Positions 7,614 to 16,326 of a stretch of DNA of 64,000 nt are shown one piece after another. This stretch comes from Roseitranquillus sp963749675. GTDB lineage: Bacteria > Pseudomonadota > Alphaproteobacteria > Rhodobacterales > Rhodobacteraceae. Both the position numbers and the translations under genes were made by a program. Numbering within the stretch: the first letter of the stretch is position 1; each line of letters opens with the position of its first letter. The stretch covers positions 372,001-436,000 of the forward strand of contig CAVVNT010000001.1 of NCBI GenBank assembly GCA_963749675.1. Direction: 5' to 3'. The notes below the pieces were generated by a model. That model was not told where the DNA came from and made no database searches. It saw only the letters and a program-made list of their open reading frames with translations.

Positions 7614-8702
7614 ATGACAATCGACACAGCAATTAAGGCGATGCGGCGGAAAGCCGGGGCGGGACGCCCCGCGCCGGAGGTGCGTCGCATGACGACGACG
7701 CGATCGTGGAAGATCGCGGTGCCGCGGGCAGCCGAGGATACGCTGGGCGTCCAGGCGTCGGTTCTTCGGGTCGAAGAGAGCCGCGAGGTCCGCGACAAGC
7801 TCGCCGGCTTGGTGGCTGAGAATGCCCTCATTGTGCTGATCGAGGGCGCGGAGGAACGCTTCGGCGTCGCCATCGTGTCGCCGCCCGTGCTCTCGGGCTT
7901 CATCGAGGCGACGACCACGGGTCGCATCGCGTCGCGACCGGTGACGCCGCGTGTTCCGACCCGGACGGACGCCATGATCGTGGCCGACCTTCTCGATGCG
8001 GTGCTGGAGCGCTTCGAGGCGAACCTCGCCGAGATGGAAGACGCGCCGAACCTCGCCGGCTATCGCTATGCCGCGCCGCTGGGCGATGCCCGCGCGATGG
8101 CGCTGACGCTCGCGGATGGGCCGTATTCGATCTATCAGCTGACGCTCGATCTGGGCGGCGGTGTAAGGCAGGGTGAAATCGCGGTCGCGTTCCCGGTGGC
8201 GCCGAAAGGTACCGCCCGCCAGGACGTCGCCGCGTTTCAGCATGCTCTGGCAGAGAATGTGATGTCGGCGCCAAGCGAACTCGAAGCGGTGCTCCACCGG
8301 GTCCAGATGCCGCTGTCGCAGGTCACCCGGCTGCAGGCGGGTGACGTCCTGCGCGTGCCGCTCTCGGCGCTGGCCGCGGTGCATGTTGCCGCGGTGGGTG
8401 GCCCGGAAGTGGCGCGGGCAAGGCTCGGCCAGCAGGGAGGTTTCCGCGCCGTTCGGGTCACGTCCGTCGGCGGCACCGCAACGGACCCGCCCGCAGCGCT
8501 TGAGTTTCATGAAGCTGCGCCGGCGTCTCCGAACGGCGAGCGTATGGGCTTCGGAGGCGACGCCGTGCCGGAGTCCGCGGCGCTTGCCGCAATGGCCGAC
8601 GCCGAGGGGCGGCCCGCTCTCTACGAGACCGAGGGGTCCCCGAACCCGTCCGCGGCGGGTGATCTGCCCGAGATCGACGGCCTGCCTCCGCTCTCGGGCT
8701 AG
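7614..8702 (+). CDS. FliM/FliN-like SpoA-domain protein
   Basis: 362 residues from the ATG at 7614; a GTG at 7575 is a longer alternative. The C-terminal part (PLSQVTRLQAGDVLRVPLSA) matches the SpoA fold of flagellar switch proteins FliM and FliN, and the region before it looks like a divergent FliM middle domain. The tail after the SpoA domain is Ala/Pro/Gly-rich and probably disordered. FliM-like proteins of this kind occur in Rhodobacterales apart from the main flagellar cluster, and there are no other flagellar genes here. It may be a C-ring component or an accessory of it. Family call good, exact role uncertain. Confidence 0.7.
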   Translation: MTIDTAIKAMRRKAGAGRPAPEVRRMTTTRSWKIAVPRAAEDTLGVQASVLRVEESREVRDKLAGLVAENALIVLIEGAEERFGVAIVSPPVLSGFIEATTTGRIASRPVTPRVPTRTDAMIVADLLDAVLERFEANLAEMEDAPNLAGYRYAAPLGDARAMALTLADGPYSIYQLTLDLGGGVRQGEIAVAFPVAPKGTARQDVAAFQHALAENVMSAPSELEAVLHRVQMPLSQVTRLQAGDVLRVPLSALAAVHVAAVGGPEVARARLGQQGGFRAVRVTSVGGTATDPPAALEFHEAAPASPNGERMGFGGDAVPESAALAAMADAEGRPALYETEGSPNPSAAGDLPEIDGLPPLSG

Positions 8703-8713
8703 TCCGCGCGCAG

Positions 8714-9127
8714 CTAGCGCTGGGCGAGATGTGCGCGGTAGGGCGAGAGATCGTAGCCCGCGCGCGCCGCTGCCGAGATGATGTCGTCGGGCGGCAGGTC
8801 CCGCTCGCCCAACGCCCAGACGATGGCGGAGCGGGTGCCCGAACGGCAGTAGGCGAGCACGGGCCCGGTGGCCTCGGAACGGATGGCCGCCTGCCGCCTC
8901 ACCTCAAGTTCGGTGAGGGCGCCATTGCGCACCGGATTGACGTGCAGCCGCACACCACTCGCCGAAAGCGCGGCAGCGACGGCGTCGGCCGCCTGGTCCG
9001 GCGCTACCTCCTCATCGGGGCGGTTGCATATGACGTCGGTGAAGCCAGCTTCGCGAATTGCGTCTGCGTCTGAGGGGTCGATCTGCGGCGCCACGGCGTA
9101 GTCCGGTGTCAGATGGGCGTAGTTCAT
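8714..9127 (-). CDS. TIGR01244-family sulfurtransferase/phosphatase (Blh-like)
   Basis: A 137-residue cytoplasmic protein of the Blh N-terminal (beta-lactamase hydrolase-like) family. It starts at the ATG at 9127 (MNYAHLTPDYAVAPQID). The active-site loop is CRSGTRS in LAYCRSGTRSAIVWAL, the Cys-x5-Arg pattern of dual-specificity phosphatases and rhodanese-like proteins. In other bacteria this domain is linked to sulfide oxidation and is sometimes fused to a persulfide dioxygenase-like domain; here it stands alone. It is convergent with the FliM-like gene, leaving only 11 bases between stops. Confidence 0.8.
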   Translation of the reverse strand: MNYAHLTPDYAVAPQIDPSDADAIREAGFTDVICNRPDEEVAPDQAADAVAAALSASGVRLHVNPVRNGALTELEVRRQAAIRSEATGPVLAYCRSGTRSAIVWALGERDLPPDDIISAAARAGYDLSPYRAHLAQR

Positions 9128-9298
9128 GCGCGTCGTCCTCGTGATGGTATCCAACTGACGTAGATCAAGGCGTCTGCGTTCTCGACCGCACAACCATCAG
9201 GCAATCGAAGTGCCTTCGGCGCACAAGGCCATTTCTCGAATACGACCAGGTCAGGCAATGTGCTACAAGGTCATCGGGCATACTCAAGCGAGGATGAC

Positions 9299-9463
9299 AT
9301 GATAATCAACCAAAAGGAGCCCCGGCGCCGCGAAGAGGTCCAGGAAGCCGAAGATCGGCAGACCCCGGAGGCCGGCGCAGTGGTACGGAGCAACCTGCGC
9401 CTGGTGGAGAGTCGCGAGGTCAGCGATGACCTCGACGAACTTTGGGAAAACGTGCCTGTCTGA
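9299..9463 (+). CDS. Small hypothetical charged protein
   Basis: A 54-residue protein from the ATG at 9299, with a GCGAGG ribosome site 6 bases upstream. It is very hydrophilic (MIINQKEPRRREEVQEAEDR ... ELWENVPV), with no signal peptide, membrane segment or cysteine. I do not recognise it. A good ribosome site, high charge and GC-rich third positions argue that it is translated. It is convergent with the small membrane protein at 9473-9688. Confidence 0.45.
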   Translation: MIINQKEPRRREEVQEAEDRQTPEAGAVVRSNLRLVESREVSDDLDELWENVPV

Positions 9464-9472
9464 ATCGACGGC

Positions 9473-9688
9473 TCAGTTCAGAATCACTCCGACGACAACC
9501 ATGATGAGCCCAAGCACCGAAGTCATGAAGGCCGCCATGTTGACGGTGACGGCCTGCCTCAGCCGCGCGCGCATCGCCTCCTCCGGCAGGTTCGAGCGAC
9601 GGGCGCGGGCAATGGCGACGATGCACCAGACGAGTCCGAGAAGGCCCGCAACAGAGATCGCCGCTCCGATCCAAACCAGGTATTCCAT
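9473..9688 (-). CDS. Small two-helix membrane protein
   Basis: A 71-residue protein with two clear membrane segments (YLVWIGAAISVAGLLGLVW and AFMTSVLGLIMVVVGVIL) separated by a basic loop (ARARRSNLPEEAMRARLRQ). GGAGA lies just upstream of its ATG at 9688. It is the kind of small membrane protein conserved in Rhodobacterales without known function. It is divergent from gapR on the right, leaving a 120-base intergenic region. Confidence 0.6.
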   Translation of the reverse strand: MEYLVWIGAAISVAGLLGLVWCIVAIARARRSNLPEEAMRARLRQAVTVNMAAFMTSVLGLIMVVVGVILN

Positions 9689-9808
9689 CGTCTCTCCTTA
9701 AACTCCGCGAACGGCCTATGGCATGCCGACACGCGGTGCAATCGGACCCTTGCGGCGCGTCGGGCGGCTCGGCTAGGACAGCCGCCTGTCAGCCAGGAGG
9801 GACCAGAA

Positions 9809-10078
9809 ATGACAGACGTCGTCGATCCTGCGGGAGAGGCGAGCTATCGTGTCACGGCCGACGAGCTGCGCCAGTTCGTCGAACGTTACGAGCGGCTCGA
9901 GTCCGAGAAGCGCGACATCGCCGACCAGCAGAAGGAGGTCATGGCCGAGGCCAAGGGCCGCGGCTATGACACCAAGGTCCTGCGCAAGGTCATCGCGTTG
10001 CGGAAGCGAGAGCCAGACGACATCGCGGAGGAAGAGGCGGTCCTCGACATGTACAAGGAAGCGCTCGGCATGTCGTGA
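9809..10078 (+). CDS. gapR: GapR-family DNA-binding protein (DUF2312)
   Basis: An 89-residue protein with the full DUF2312/GapR pattern: AADELRQFVERYERLE-type coiled coil (here TADELRQFVERYERLE), then KDIA-like SEKRDIADQQKEVMAEAKGR, then GYDTKVLRKVIALRKREPDD and a C-terminal helix. GapR of Caulobacter is a nucleoid-associated protein that clamps overtwisted DNA ahead of polymerases and aids replication and segregation. AGGAGGG lies upstream of the ATG. It is monocistronic, and an AT-richer non-coding stretch follows. Confidence 0.9.
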   Translation: MTDVVDPAGEASYRVTADELRQFVERYERLESEKRDIADQQKEVMAEAKGRGYDTKVLRKVIALRKREPDDIAEEEAVLDMYKEALGMS

Positions 10079-10787
10079 AACGCAAGCTAAATCACTGAAG
10101 AATTTATGAAAGAATTTGGCGCATGTGAATCCGTATGCTGCGGTTTTGAATTTGAGAAAAAGTACTCTGCCGAACAAAACGGTGCTCCGACGCCGGCTCC
10201 GGACTGTCGACATCATGACGGCGCGGACTTCGGCGGATAAACCTTTAGGTGAACGTTTTGAAACACTTTCTTGTCGGTGATCGGCTGTGCCCGCGTAGCA
10301 TTGCTGAAACAAAAGATGTTCACAAACAACAAGCTACATACCGTCTGTGGCGTTGCCTTGTTCCAAGGCCAAGTACCGCAGTGCCAGCAGCGTTGTGCCG
10401 AATTTTCTGTGCGGCACAGTGCTGTCACAGCGACACGTGGAGCCAGCAATTTGCTCGACGCCCTCGCGAGGGAGCACATGTCACGAGCATACTGTGCGGA
10501 AGTACGGTCCCTTCCTCCGCCCCTCCAAACGTCGTTGTGGCGAGCTCGGATGTAGGGCGAAGAAGGCTCGTCTTTCCTTCGAGGCCGTTGTCGAGCACGA
10601 TCTCGGTCCAGTCGCGGATGCTCTTATGGGTGGTGATGAGTGAGCCAGCGTTCGAGACCGATGGCGAACGCGCCGCGACCGCAGGGAACCAGGCAGAAGG
10701 TAGAGGTGGCTCGGGATATCCGAACGTGTGCGTTGAGTGGAATGTCCGCGCGACATCGGCCTGATCGCCGAGAGCGAGGAGAGACCA
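10079..10787. other. Non-coding stretch before the IS graveyard
   Basis: About 700 bases with no gene I can support. The first 180 bases are clearly less GC-rich than the surroundings (runs such as gaatttatgaaagaatttgg). The last 150 bases before 10788 probably include the left end of the IS3-type element. Short frames on both strands lack ribosome sites and recognisable sequence. One 17-base word here (10653-10669) recurs at 12540-12556. Confidence 0.5.
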
Positions 10788-11098
10788 TGAGCAGACGACC
10801 GCGCCGGAACCACAGCCCGGCATTCAAGGCCAGGGTGGCTCTGGCAGCTATCAGGGGCGAGAAGACGCTGACCGAGCTGGCCGAGCAGTTTGACGTGCAC
10901 CCAAACCAGATCACGCAGTGGCGCGCGCAGTTCCTGGAAGGCGCCTCTGGCGTGTTCGGCGCCGTCGCTCCGGCCGAGGCCGCTCCGGCCGTCGACGTGA
11001 AGACGCTGCACGCGAAGATCGGCGAGCTGCCGCTCGAGAACGATTTTTTGTCCGGCGCGCTCGGCAAGGCGGGTCTTCTGCCGAGCGCAGGAAGATGA
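10788..11098 (+). CDS. IS3-family transposase OrfA
   Basis: A 103-residue OrfA with a basic start (MSRRPRRNHSPAFKARVAL), a helix-turn-helix (KTLTELAEQFDVHPNQITQW) and the C-terminal leucine-zipper-like segment KIGELPLENDFLSGALGKA. It ends in ATGA, overlapping the orfB start at 11095, as in intact members of this IS3 subgroup that fuse OrfA and OrfB by frameshifting. It is preceded by GAGGAGAG. The protein appears intact, but the element is not mobile because orfB is broken. Confidence 0.85.
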
Positions 11099-11677
11099 TC
11101 GACCGCGACCACGGTCCGAGCGTCAGCCGCCAGGCGAAGGTGCTCGGGATCAGCCGGGGCAGCGTCCATTACCTGCCACGCCCGACCTCGGACGCCGATC
11201 TCGCCCTGATGCGCCGGATCGACGAGCTGGATCTGGAGTATCCGTTCGCAGGCAGCCGGATGCTGAAGGGCCTGTTGCAGGCCGAAGGGCACGAGGTGGG
11301 CCGGCTTCATGTCTCGACGCTGATGAAGAGGATGGCGATCGAGGCGCTCTACCGTCGGCCGAACACGTCGAAGCCGGCGCCGGGACACAAGGTCTATCCC
11401 TACCTGCTGCGGAAGCTGACCGTGACCGATGCCGAACCACGTTTGGGCCATGGACATCACCTACATTCCGATGGCCCGCGGCGTTCGGCATCGGTCTCAA
11501 CCGATGGCGACCAAAGCCTCACTCTATCTCGCCGCGGCGGTCGACTGGTTCAGCCGCAAGGTCCTGGCATGGCGGCTGTCGATCACGCTCTCGGCCGACT
11601 TCTGCATCGAGGCGCTGGAGGAGGCGCTCGGGCGCCACGGCCGGCCGGAGATCTTCAACAGCGACCAGGGTTCGCAG
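11095..11677 (+). pseudogene. IS3-family transposase OrfB, broken
   Basis: Begins MIDRDHGPSVSRQAKVLGIS with the HTH_21 region (GSRMLKGLLQAEGHEVGR), then enters the DDE integrase core (HVWAMDITYIPMARG, first Asp; IFNSDQGSQ, second Asp). There is a +1 frameshift near 11425-11430, about a dozen unexpected codons after MARG, and no sequence after the second Asp. The catalytic Glu is missing, so the protein is non-functional. Confidence 0.8.
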
Positions 11678-12338
11678 GGCGGTCTCCACCGGTCGTCGCA
11701 ACGCTTTCAGATTGCGCGGTCGTCAGCAGTTCGTCCAGGGCTTCGGCGGGTGTTCTCCAACCCAGCGTCCTTCGCGGTCTGCCGTTGAGAGCGGCGGCTA
11801 CGGCATCGAGTTCGTCGGGGCCATGCACGGCGAGGTCCGTGCCCTTCGGGAAGTACTGACGCAGGAGCCCGTTTGTGGTCTCGTTCGTGCGGCGCTGCCA
11901 CGGACTGTTCGGATTGCAGAAGTAGACCGGCAAGTCATGCTCGATCCTGAGGTCTGCACGCCTGGCCATCTCGGCGCCCTGGTCCCAGGTGAGCGAGCGG
12001 CGCAGCTGTGCAGGCAGATCGGCGATCGCTGCCGCGATGGCGTCCCGGACCGCGTCGGCGCCGTGGCCCATGACCGCGCCGCGCACGCCGGTGGCCGTCC
12101 GCGCCCTTTCCGCCATCCTGGTCTCGTCGGGCGGCAGGTGGAGCAGGATGGTGAAGCGTGTCGTGCGCTCCACCAGCGTGCCGATCGCCGAGCGTCGCAG
12201 GCCGAGGATCAGGTCGCCTTCCCGGTGCCCCGGAACCGCTCGATCGTCCGCTTCTGCGGGCCGAGATCGTCGCATGGCGGGCGGACCCCGGACCAAGCCT
12301 GTCTCAATCAGCTGACGCCAATCCCGGCGGCGGCGCAA
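11678..12338 (-). pseudogene. IS30-family transposase, N-terminally truncated
   Basis: Read leftwards, this frame carries the IS30 catalytic domain: RPAEADDRAVPGHREGDLI (first acidic residue), RRSLTWDQGAEMARR (second Asp) and NETTNGLLRQYFPKGTDL (Glu), then LNGRPRRTLGWRTPAEAL and SVATTG. The N-terminal helix-turn-helix domain is missing. The natural stop after VATTG is gone and the frame runs on to 11655 into IS3 sequence, so the terminal repeat is lost at that junction. It is a remnant. Confidence 0.8.
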
Positions 12339-12399
12339 CCAAGGCGGAGATCCGGAAGCTGTTCAGACCAGCCGAACCACCTCTAGGTTCTGGGCGTTG

Positions 12400-13200
12400 A
12401 GCGGCGCCGGCGGTGGAGCGAGGACGAGAAGCTGGAGATCCTTCTGGAGGTCGGCGTCGACGGTGCCTCGGTGACGTAGGTCGCGCATGGCCGCGCCCGT
12501 CCTCCACGCCGACGGTGAGCCATCGCGTCGCCATGCGTGCGAGACCGATGGCGAACCCGATCCGCGTCCTGGACCGGTCCCGGCGCGACCGCGGCCTCGG
12601 CACAGGGTCAAGCAGGGGCGGGTCTGGGCCTATGTCTCGGATCAGAGACCCTGGGCCGGCACGGCACCGCCCGGCGTGATCTCCCGCTTCTCGGCGGACC
12701 GGAAAGGTGAGCATCCCCGGCAACACCTCCAAGGCAGCAGCGGCATCCTTCAGGCGGATGCCTACGCGGGCCTCGCTCAGCTCTACGAGCGGTGCGCGGA
12801 CGGCAGCCAGTTCCGCGAGGCGGCGTACTGGGCGCATCCGCGCCGTGACTTCCACGATGTCCGGGAGACAACCAAGTCGGAGATCGCACGGGAGGCGCTC
12901 GACCGGATCGGGAAGCTCCACGACGTCGAACGGCAGATTTCCGGCCAGCCCGCCGAGCTGCGCAAGGCGGCGCGGCAACAGCACTCCAGACCCCGGGTCG
13001 ACGCCTTCAAGGCGTAGGCCGAGGCCCAACTCGCGCGCATCCCGGGCAAGGGAGACCTCGCCAAGGCCATCCGCCATGGGCTCTCCCGCTGGCCGTCCTT
13101 CGAGCTGTTCCTCGAGGACGGGCGCATCGGCATCGACAACAACCCCGCCGAGCGGGTCATGCGACCGATCGGTCGCGAAGAATACCTTGCCGCCCTCACG
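12400..13200 (+). pseudogene. IS66-family remnant (OrfA fragment plus transposase)
   Basis: A short OrfA-like stretch (WSEDEKLEILLEVGVDGAS, about 12415-12475) ends in an in-frame stop. From about 12600 the IS66 transposase domain is readable: QGRVWAYVSDQRPWAG, SADRKGEHP, ILQADAYAGLAQLYE and AYWAHPRRDFHDV. An amber codon at 13015-13017 interrupts the expected KAWAEAQLARIPGKG (tgg to tag). The frame then continues through AKAIRHGLSRWPSFELFLED and GIDNNPAERVMRPI before becoming unrecognisable near 13180. Upstream parts of the transposase are missing. Dead element. Confidence 0.75.
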
Positions 13201-13205
13201 GATGC

Positions 13206-13334
13206 GGCATCGATGAACTCCGCGACATGCTCTTGCCGGCCCGGGTGTCTGTCGGGGAATGGCAGAGCTTCCTTGAGGCCTTCGTCGACGATCCCGGCAT
13301 TGCCGCCCGCGTCAAAGACCAGCCACTGCGGTAG
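13206..13334 (+). pseudogene. Orphan 43-codon C-terminal fragment, unrecognised
   Basis: An open stretch that reads GIDELRDMLLPARVSVGEWQ and ends VDDPGIAARVKDQPLR before a TAG. It has no start of its own. It reads like the C-terminal tail of a soluble protein trapped between two IS66 pieces. I do not recognise the family. Confidence 0.25.
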
Positions 13335-13351
13335 CTATCGGGCGGTTACGA

Positions 13352-13594
13352 TTGAACCCGGTCGAGAACCAGATCCGTTCGATCGCCCTGACGATGCGCA
13401 CTTCGCCGGCAACGAGACCGGCGCCGACAACTGGGATGCTCGCCTCGCTCGTCGCCACCTGCAAGATGTCCGACGTGAACCCGGTCGACTACATCGCCGC
13501 CACCCTCCGCGCCATTCTCGAAGGTCACCCGAAAAACCGCATCGAGGACCTGATGCCCTGGCGCTTCGATCAGCCGTCAAGCGTCGCCGCATAG
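13352..13594 (+). pseudogene. IS66-family transposase, C-terminal fragment
   Basis: Reads NPVENQIRSIALT, then SLVATCKMSDVNPVDYI and AILEGHPKNRIEDLMPWRFD, which is the usual C-terminal end of IS66 TnpC. The GRKN-like and FAG-like residues between them are scrambled. It overlaps in content with the end of the preceding IS66 copy, so it comes from a second IS66 element. Confidence 0.7.
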
Positions 13595-13596
13595 GG

Positions 13597-13870
13597 CAGC
13601 GACGTCGTGCTTACAGTTCGCGGTCACCCGGCTCGTCGAAAGGGCCAACAGGCGCACTGCGCGGGAATTCCTGCAGCACATGCTCGAAGCCATACCCTAC
13701 CAGGTCCACACGACCTGACCGACAACGGAATCCAGTTCGCCGAGCAGCCGCGGAACCGGAACACCATCATCTCCCGGCCAATGGGCTTCGACATGATCTG
13801 CAAGGCCAACGGCATCGAGCATCGCCTGGCCCCGCCGATGCATCCACAGGCCACGGATGAGATTGAATAG
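13597..13870 (+). pseudogene. IS481-family transposase fragment
   Basis: Sense reading gives FAVTRLVERANRRTAREFLQ, LTDNGIQFAEQP (second catalytic Asp) and ANGIEHRLAPPMHPQATDEIE, ending in TAG. This is the DDE core of IS481-type transposases. There is a frame interruption before DLTDNG, and the first Asp and both ends of the element are absent. Confidence 0.65.
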
Positions 13871-14028
13871 CCCTTTTCTGCCCCTTTCGTGCTATTTTCC
13901 GTGAGCGGGTGACCGCGTGGTGAAGGGTGGGGTGTGAGGTTCAAGCCCCAACGCGCAACCTGATCATTGTCGCTCCTCGTTTGCGGCGCCCGCACCCTTT
14001 GTCGGTCCGGACTTTCGCCAGCCGAGCG

Positions 14029-15092
14029 TCATTCTGCGATAGGCGTTCTCTGCCTGCCCTGCCACGGCGCGGTCGGGGCGCCGTGGCAGATTGTAGTCAC
14101 AGGACGCGCCGCGCTGACCGCGCCACGCCGGCACACCGGCCGGCGAGTTCCAGGGCTCGCATCTTGCGCCATCAAGGCCGGCCGGGTCCAGGCATGGTCC
14201 TCGCCGTTGCTGAGCATGTGCCAGATCAGGATGACAAGCTTGCGCGCCACGGCGACCGCTGCGACGTGGTTGCCGTGCCGGGCTCGGACCCGTTCATGGA
14301 AGGCGCGCAACGGCCCCGGCGCGCGGACGGCTTGCCACGCTGCTTCGACCAGCAGATGGCGCGCATTGGAGCGCCCGCGTTTGGCAATACGTCCATGGTG
14401 AGCCGGTCCGTCTCCGGACTGTCGGACACTTGGATCGAGGCCGATGTGGGCGACCAGTTTCTCCGGCGCCGCGAACCGGTCGATGCGCCCGATCGCAGCC
14501 ATGACACCGACGGCAACAACCATGTCGATGCCGGGGACCGTCATCAGCCGTTTCACATCCGGGTCATCCAGTGCGGCGCGGGCGAGGTCCCGCTCGACGC
14601 CCTTCCGGGCATCGGCAAGACGATCGTCCTCGTCAACGTGCCGCTCGACCGCTTCGCGCTCGTCATCCGGCACATGTTGCGCACGCAGCCAGGTCCGGCC
14701 CTTGTTCCCGAACAGGTCCGAATGCGGACAGCGCGGGATCAGATGCGCGTGCAGGATCGACTGGACCATCGCCTTGAGCCGAACCCTCTGCTTGACCAGC
14801 TGGGTCCGGCCGGTCACCTGCGCCGGCGCGCAAGCGTTCTCTCGTCCGGCACCCAGACCTCCGGCAGAAAGCCCGCGGCGTAGAGCTGTGCCAGGACAGC
14901 GGCATCGATCTTGTCGGTCTTGGTCTTCGCCTTCGCGATCAGGTGAACCTGAAGCGGGTTGGCAACCGCCACCCGCGCCACATGCCGGGCGAACAGTTCC
15001 ACCACGGTCGTGGCATTGCCGGTGGCCTCCACGATCACGTGGTCGTTCTTGCTCAGCGTCGTCGCGAACGCCGCCAGATGATCGCGCGTCAT
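14029..15092 (-). pseudogene. IS110-family transposase, frameshifted
   Basis: The upstream frame (from 15092) reads DHVIVEATGNATTVVELFAR, then NPLQVHLIAKAKTKTDKIDA and AQLYAAGFLPEVWVPDE: the DEDD-type RuvC-like domain of IS110. A shift near 14820 moves to a second frame with RTQLVKQRVRLKAMVQSILHA, LMTVPGIDMVVAVGVMAAIG and HIGLDPSVRQSGDG plus the serine-containing C-terminal domain. A TGA lies upstream of the first Met in that frame, and residues usually found before the first catalytic Asp are missing, so the N-terminus may also be lost. Confidence 0.75.
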
Positions 15093-15225
15093 GCCAATCC
15101 GGCCAGGGCGCCTGGATGCATGACCTTTGGTCAGTTGCCTGGAAAGCCATCACCCCTTCTGAAGCTGGCCTTGACGGCCCGGAATGATTGCGCCCAAAAT
15201 CCCTGGTACTGAGGGGATGAGGCAT
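14029..15225 (-). mobile_element. IS110-family element, frameshifted
   Basis: About 1.2 kb read leftwards with IS110 transposase sequence over most of its length. Its upstream end lies only about 80 bases before the aapJ start codon at 15306. IS110 elements lack conventional inverted repeats, so the ends are approximate. The transposase is split by a frameshift. Confidence 0.7.
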
Positions 15226-15305
15226 GACCTCCGAAAATGCGTCTAGGCTCGGAAGGTCCGGACGGGGGCCCTATTTTGCGGGCGAAGAATCAGGAAGAGG
15301 TAGAG

Positions 15306-16322
15306 ATGAGAAGATCCATTATTCTGGGCGCGGCAACTGTTATCGGCCTTGGCGCCGGAATGGCCGGCGCACAGACGCTGCAGGAGGCCAAGGACCGAGG
15401 GTCCCTGAACTGCGGCGTCAACACCGGCTTGGCCGGCTTTGCCGCGCCAGACGCGAACGGCAACTGGGAAGGATTCGACGTCGCCTTCTGCCGCGCCGTC
15501 GCGGCCGCGGTGTTTGGCGACCCGAGCGCTGTGGAATTCGTGCCGCTGACCGGCCAGACGCGATTCACGGCGCTCGCCTCTGGCGAAGTCGATGTCCTGT
15601 CGCGCAACACAACGTGGACATTCACCCGCGATGTCGACCTGAAGTTCGAGTTCGCTGGCGTGAACTACTATGACGGCCAGGGCTTCATCGTGCCGACCGA
15701 GCTTGGAGTGACGTCGGCCAAGGAACTCGACGGCGCGACGGTCTGCATCCAGACGGGTACCACGACGGAGCTGAACCTCGCCGACTTCTTCCGCTCCAAC
15801 AACATGGACTACGAGCCGGTCCCGATCGAGACCAACGCCGAGGCGCAGCAGCAGTACCTTGCCGGCGCCTGCGACGCCTACACGACCGACGTCTCCGGCC
15901 TGGCGGCGACGCGCGCAACCTTCGAGAACCCCGGCGACCATGTCATCTTGCCTGAGATCATCTCGAAGGAGCCGCTCGGCCCGCTTGTCCGCCATGGCGA
16001 CAACGATTGGGGCGACATCGTGCGCTGGACCTTGAACGCGCTGATCGCGGCGGAGGAATACGGGGTGACATCTGCGAACGTCGACGAACTGTCGCAGGGC
16101 ACCGACAACCCCGAGATCAATCGGCTGCTCGGCACCGAAGGCGATCTCGGCGCCATGTTCGGCCTCGACAGCGACTGGGCGGCCCGGACGATCAAGGCCG
16201 TCGGCAACTACGGCGAGATCTTCGCCAAGAACATCGGCGAGAACACCCCGATCGGCCTTGCACGCGGGCTGAACGCGCAGTGGACGAACGGCGGTCTGCT
16301 CTACTCCCCGCCGTTCCGTTAA
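15306..16322 (+). CDS. aapJ: General L-amino acid ABC transporter, substrate-binding protein AapJ
   Basis: 338 residues from the ATG at 15306 (GAAGAGGTAGAG ribosome site). It has a signal peptide ending near GMAGA-QTL, then the family signature LNCGVNTGLAGFAAPD and WEGFDVAFCRAVAAAVFGD. The region VLSRNTTWTFTRD and the C-terminal GLARGLNAQWTNGGLLYSPPFR-like ending are typical of AapJ. It binds polar and other L-amino acids in the periplasm and delivers them to AapQ/AapM. It is first of four genes in aapJQMP order. A strong hairpin follows, which could favour higher expression of the binding protein. The usual upstream promoter region is cut short by an IS110 element about 80 bases away. Confidence 0.92.
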   Translation: MRRSIILGAATVIGLGAGMAGAQTLQEAKDRGSLNCGVNTGLAGFAAPDANGNWEGFDVAFCRAVAAAVFGDPSAVEFVPLTGQTRFTALASGEVDVLSRNTTWTFTRDVDLKFEFAGVNYYDGQGFIVPTELGVTSAKELDGATVCIQTGTTTELNLADFFRSNNMDYEPVPIETNAEAQQQYLAGACDAYTTDVSGLAATRATFENPGDHVILPEIISKEPLGPLVRHGDNDWGDIVRWTLNALIAAEEYGVTSANVDELSQGTDNPEINRLLGTEGDLGAMFGLDSDWAARTIKAVGNYGEIFAKNIGENTPIGLARGLNAQWTNGGLLYSPPFR

Positions 16323-16326
16323 TCAC

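Larger units (their letters stand above)
10788..11677 (+). mobile_element. IS3-family element, truncated
   Basis: Carries a complete orfA and the first part of orfB of an IS3-family element. Coding similarity stops abruptly after the NSDQGSQ motif near 11677, where an IS30-type remnant in the opposite orientation begins. The right end and the last catalytic Glu are therefore missing, and the copy is dead. Exact left end not determined. Confidence 0.8.

Noticed and set aside
6924..8510. 528-codon minus-strand frame across the kinase end and FliM-like gene
   Set aside because: It spans two well-supported sense genes and has Arg/His-rich composition typical of a shadow frame.
10425..10823. Minus-strand frame with TTHKSIRDWTEIVLDN, faintly like IS21 IstB
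   Set aside because: Only a dozen residues resemble IstB; no Walker motifs or neighbouring IstA sequence, so it is too weak to call.
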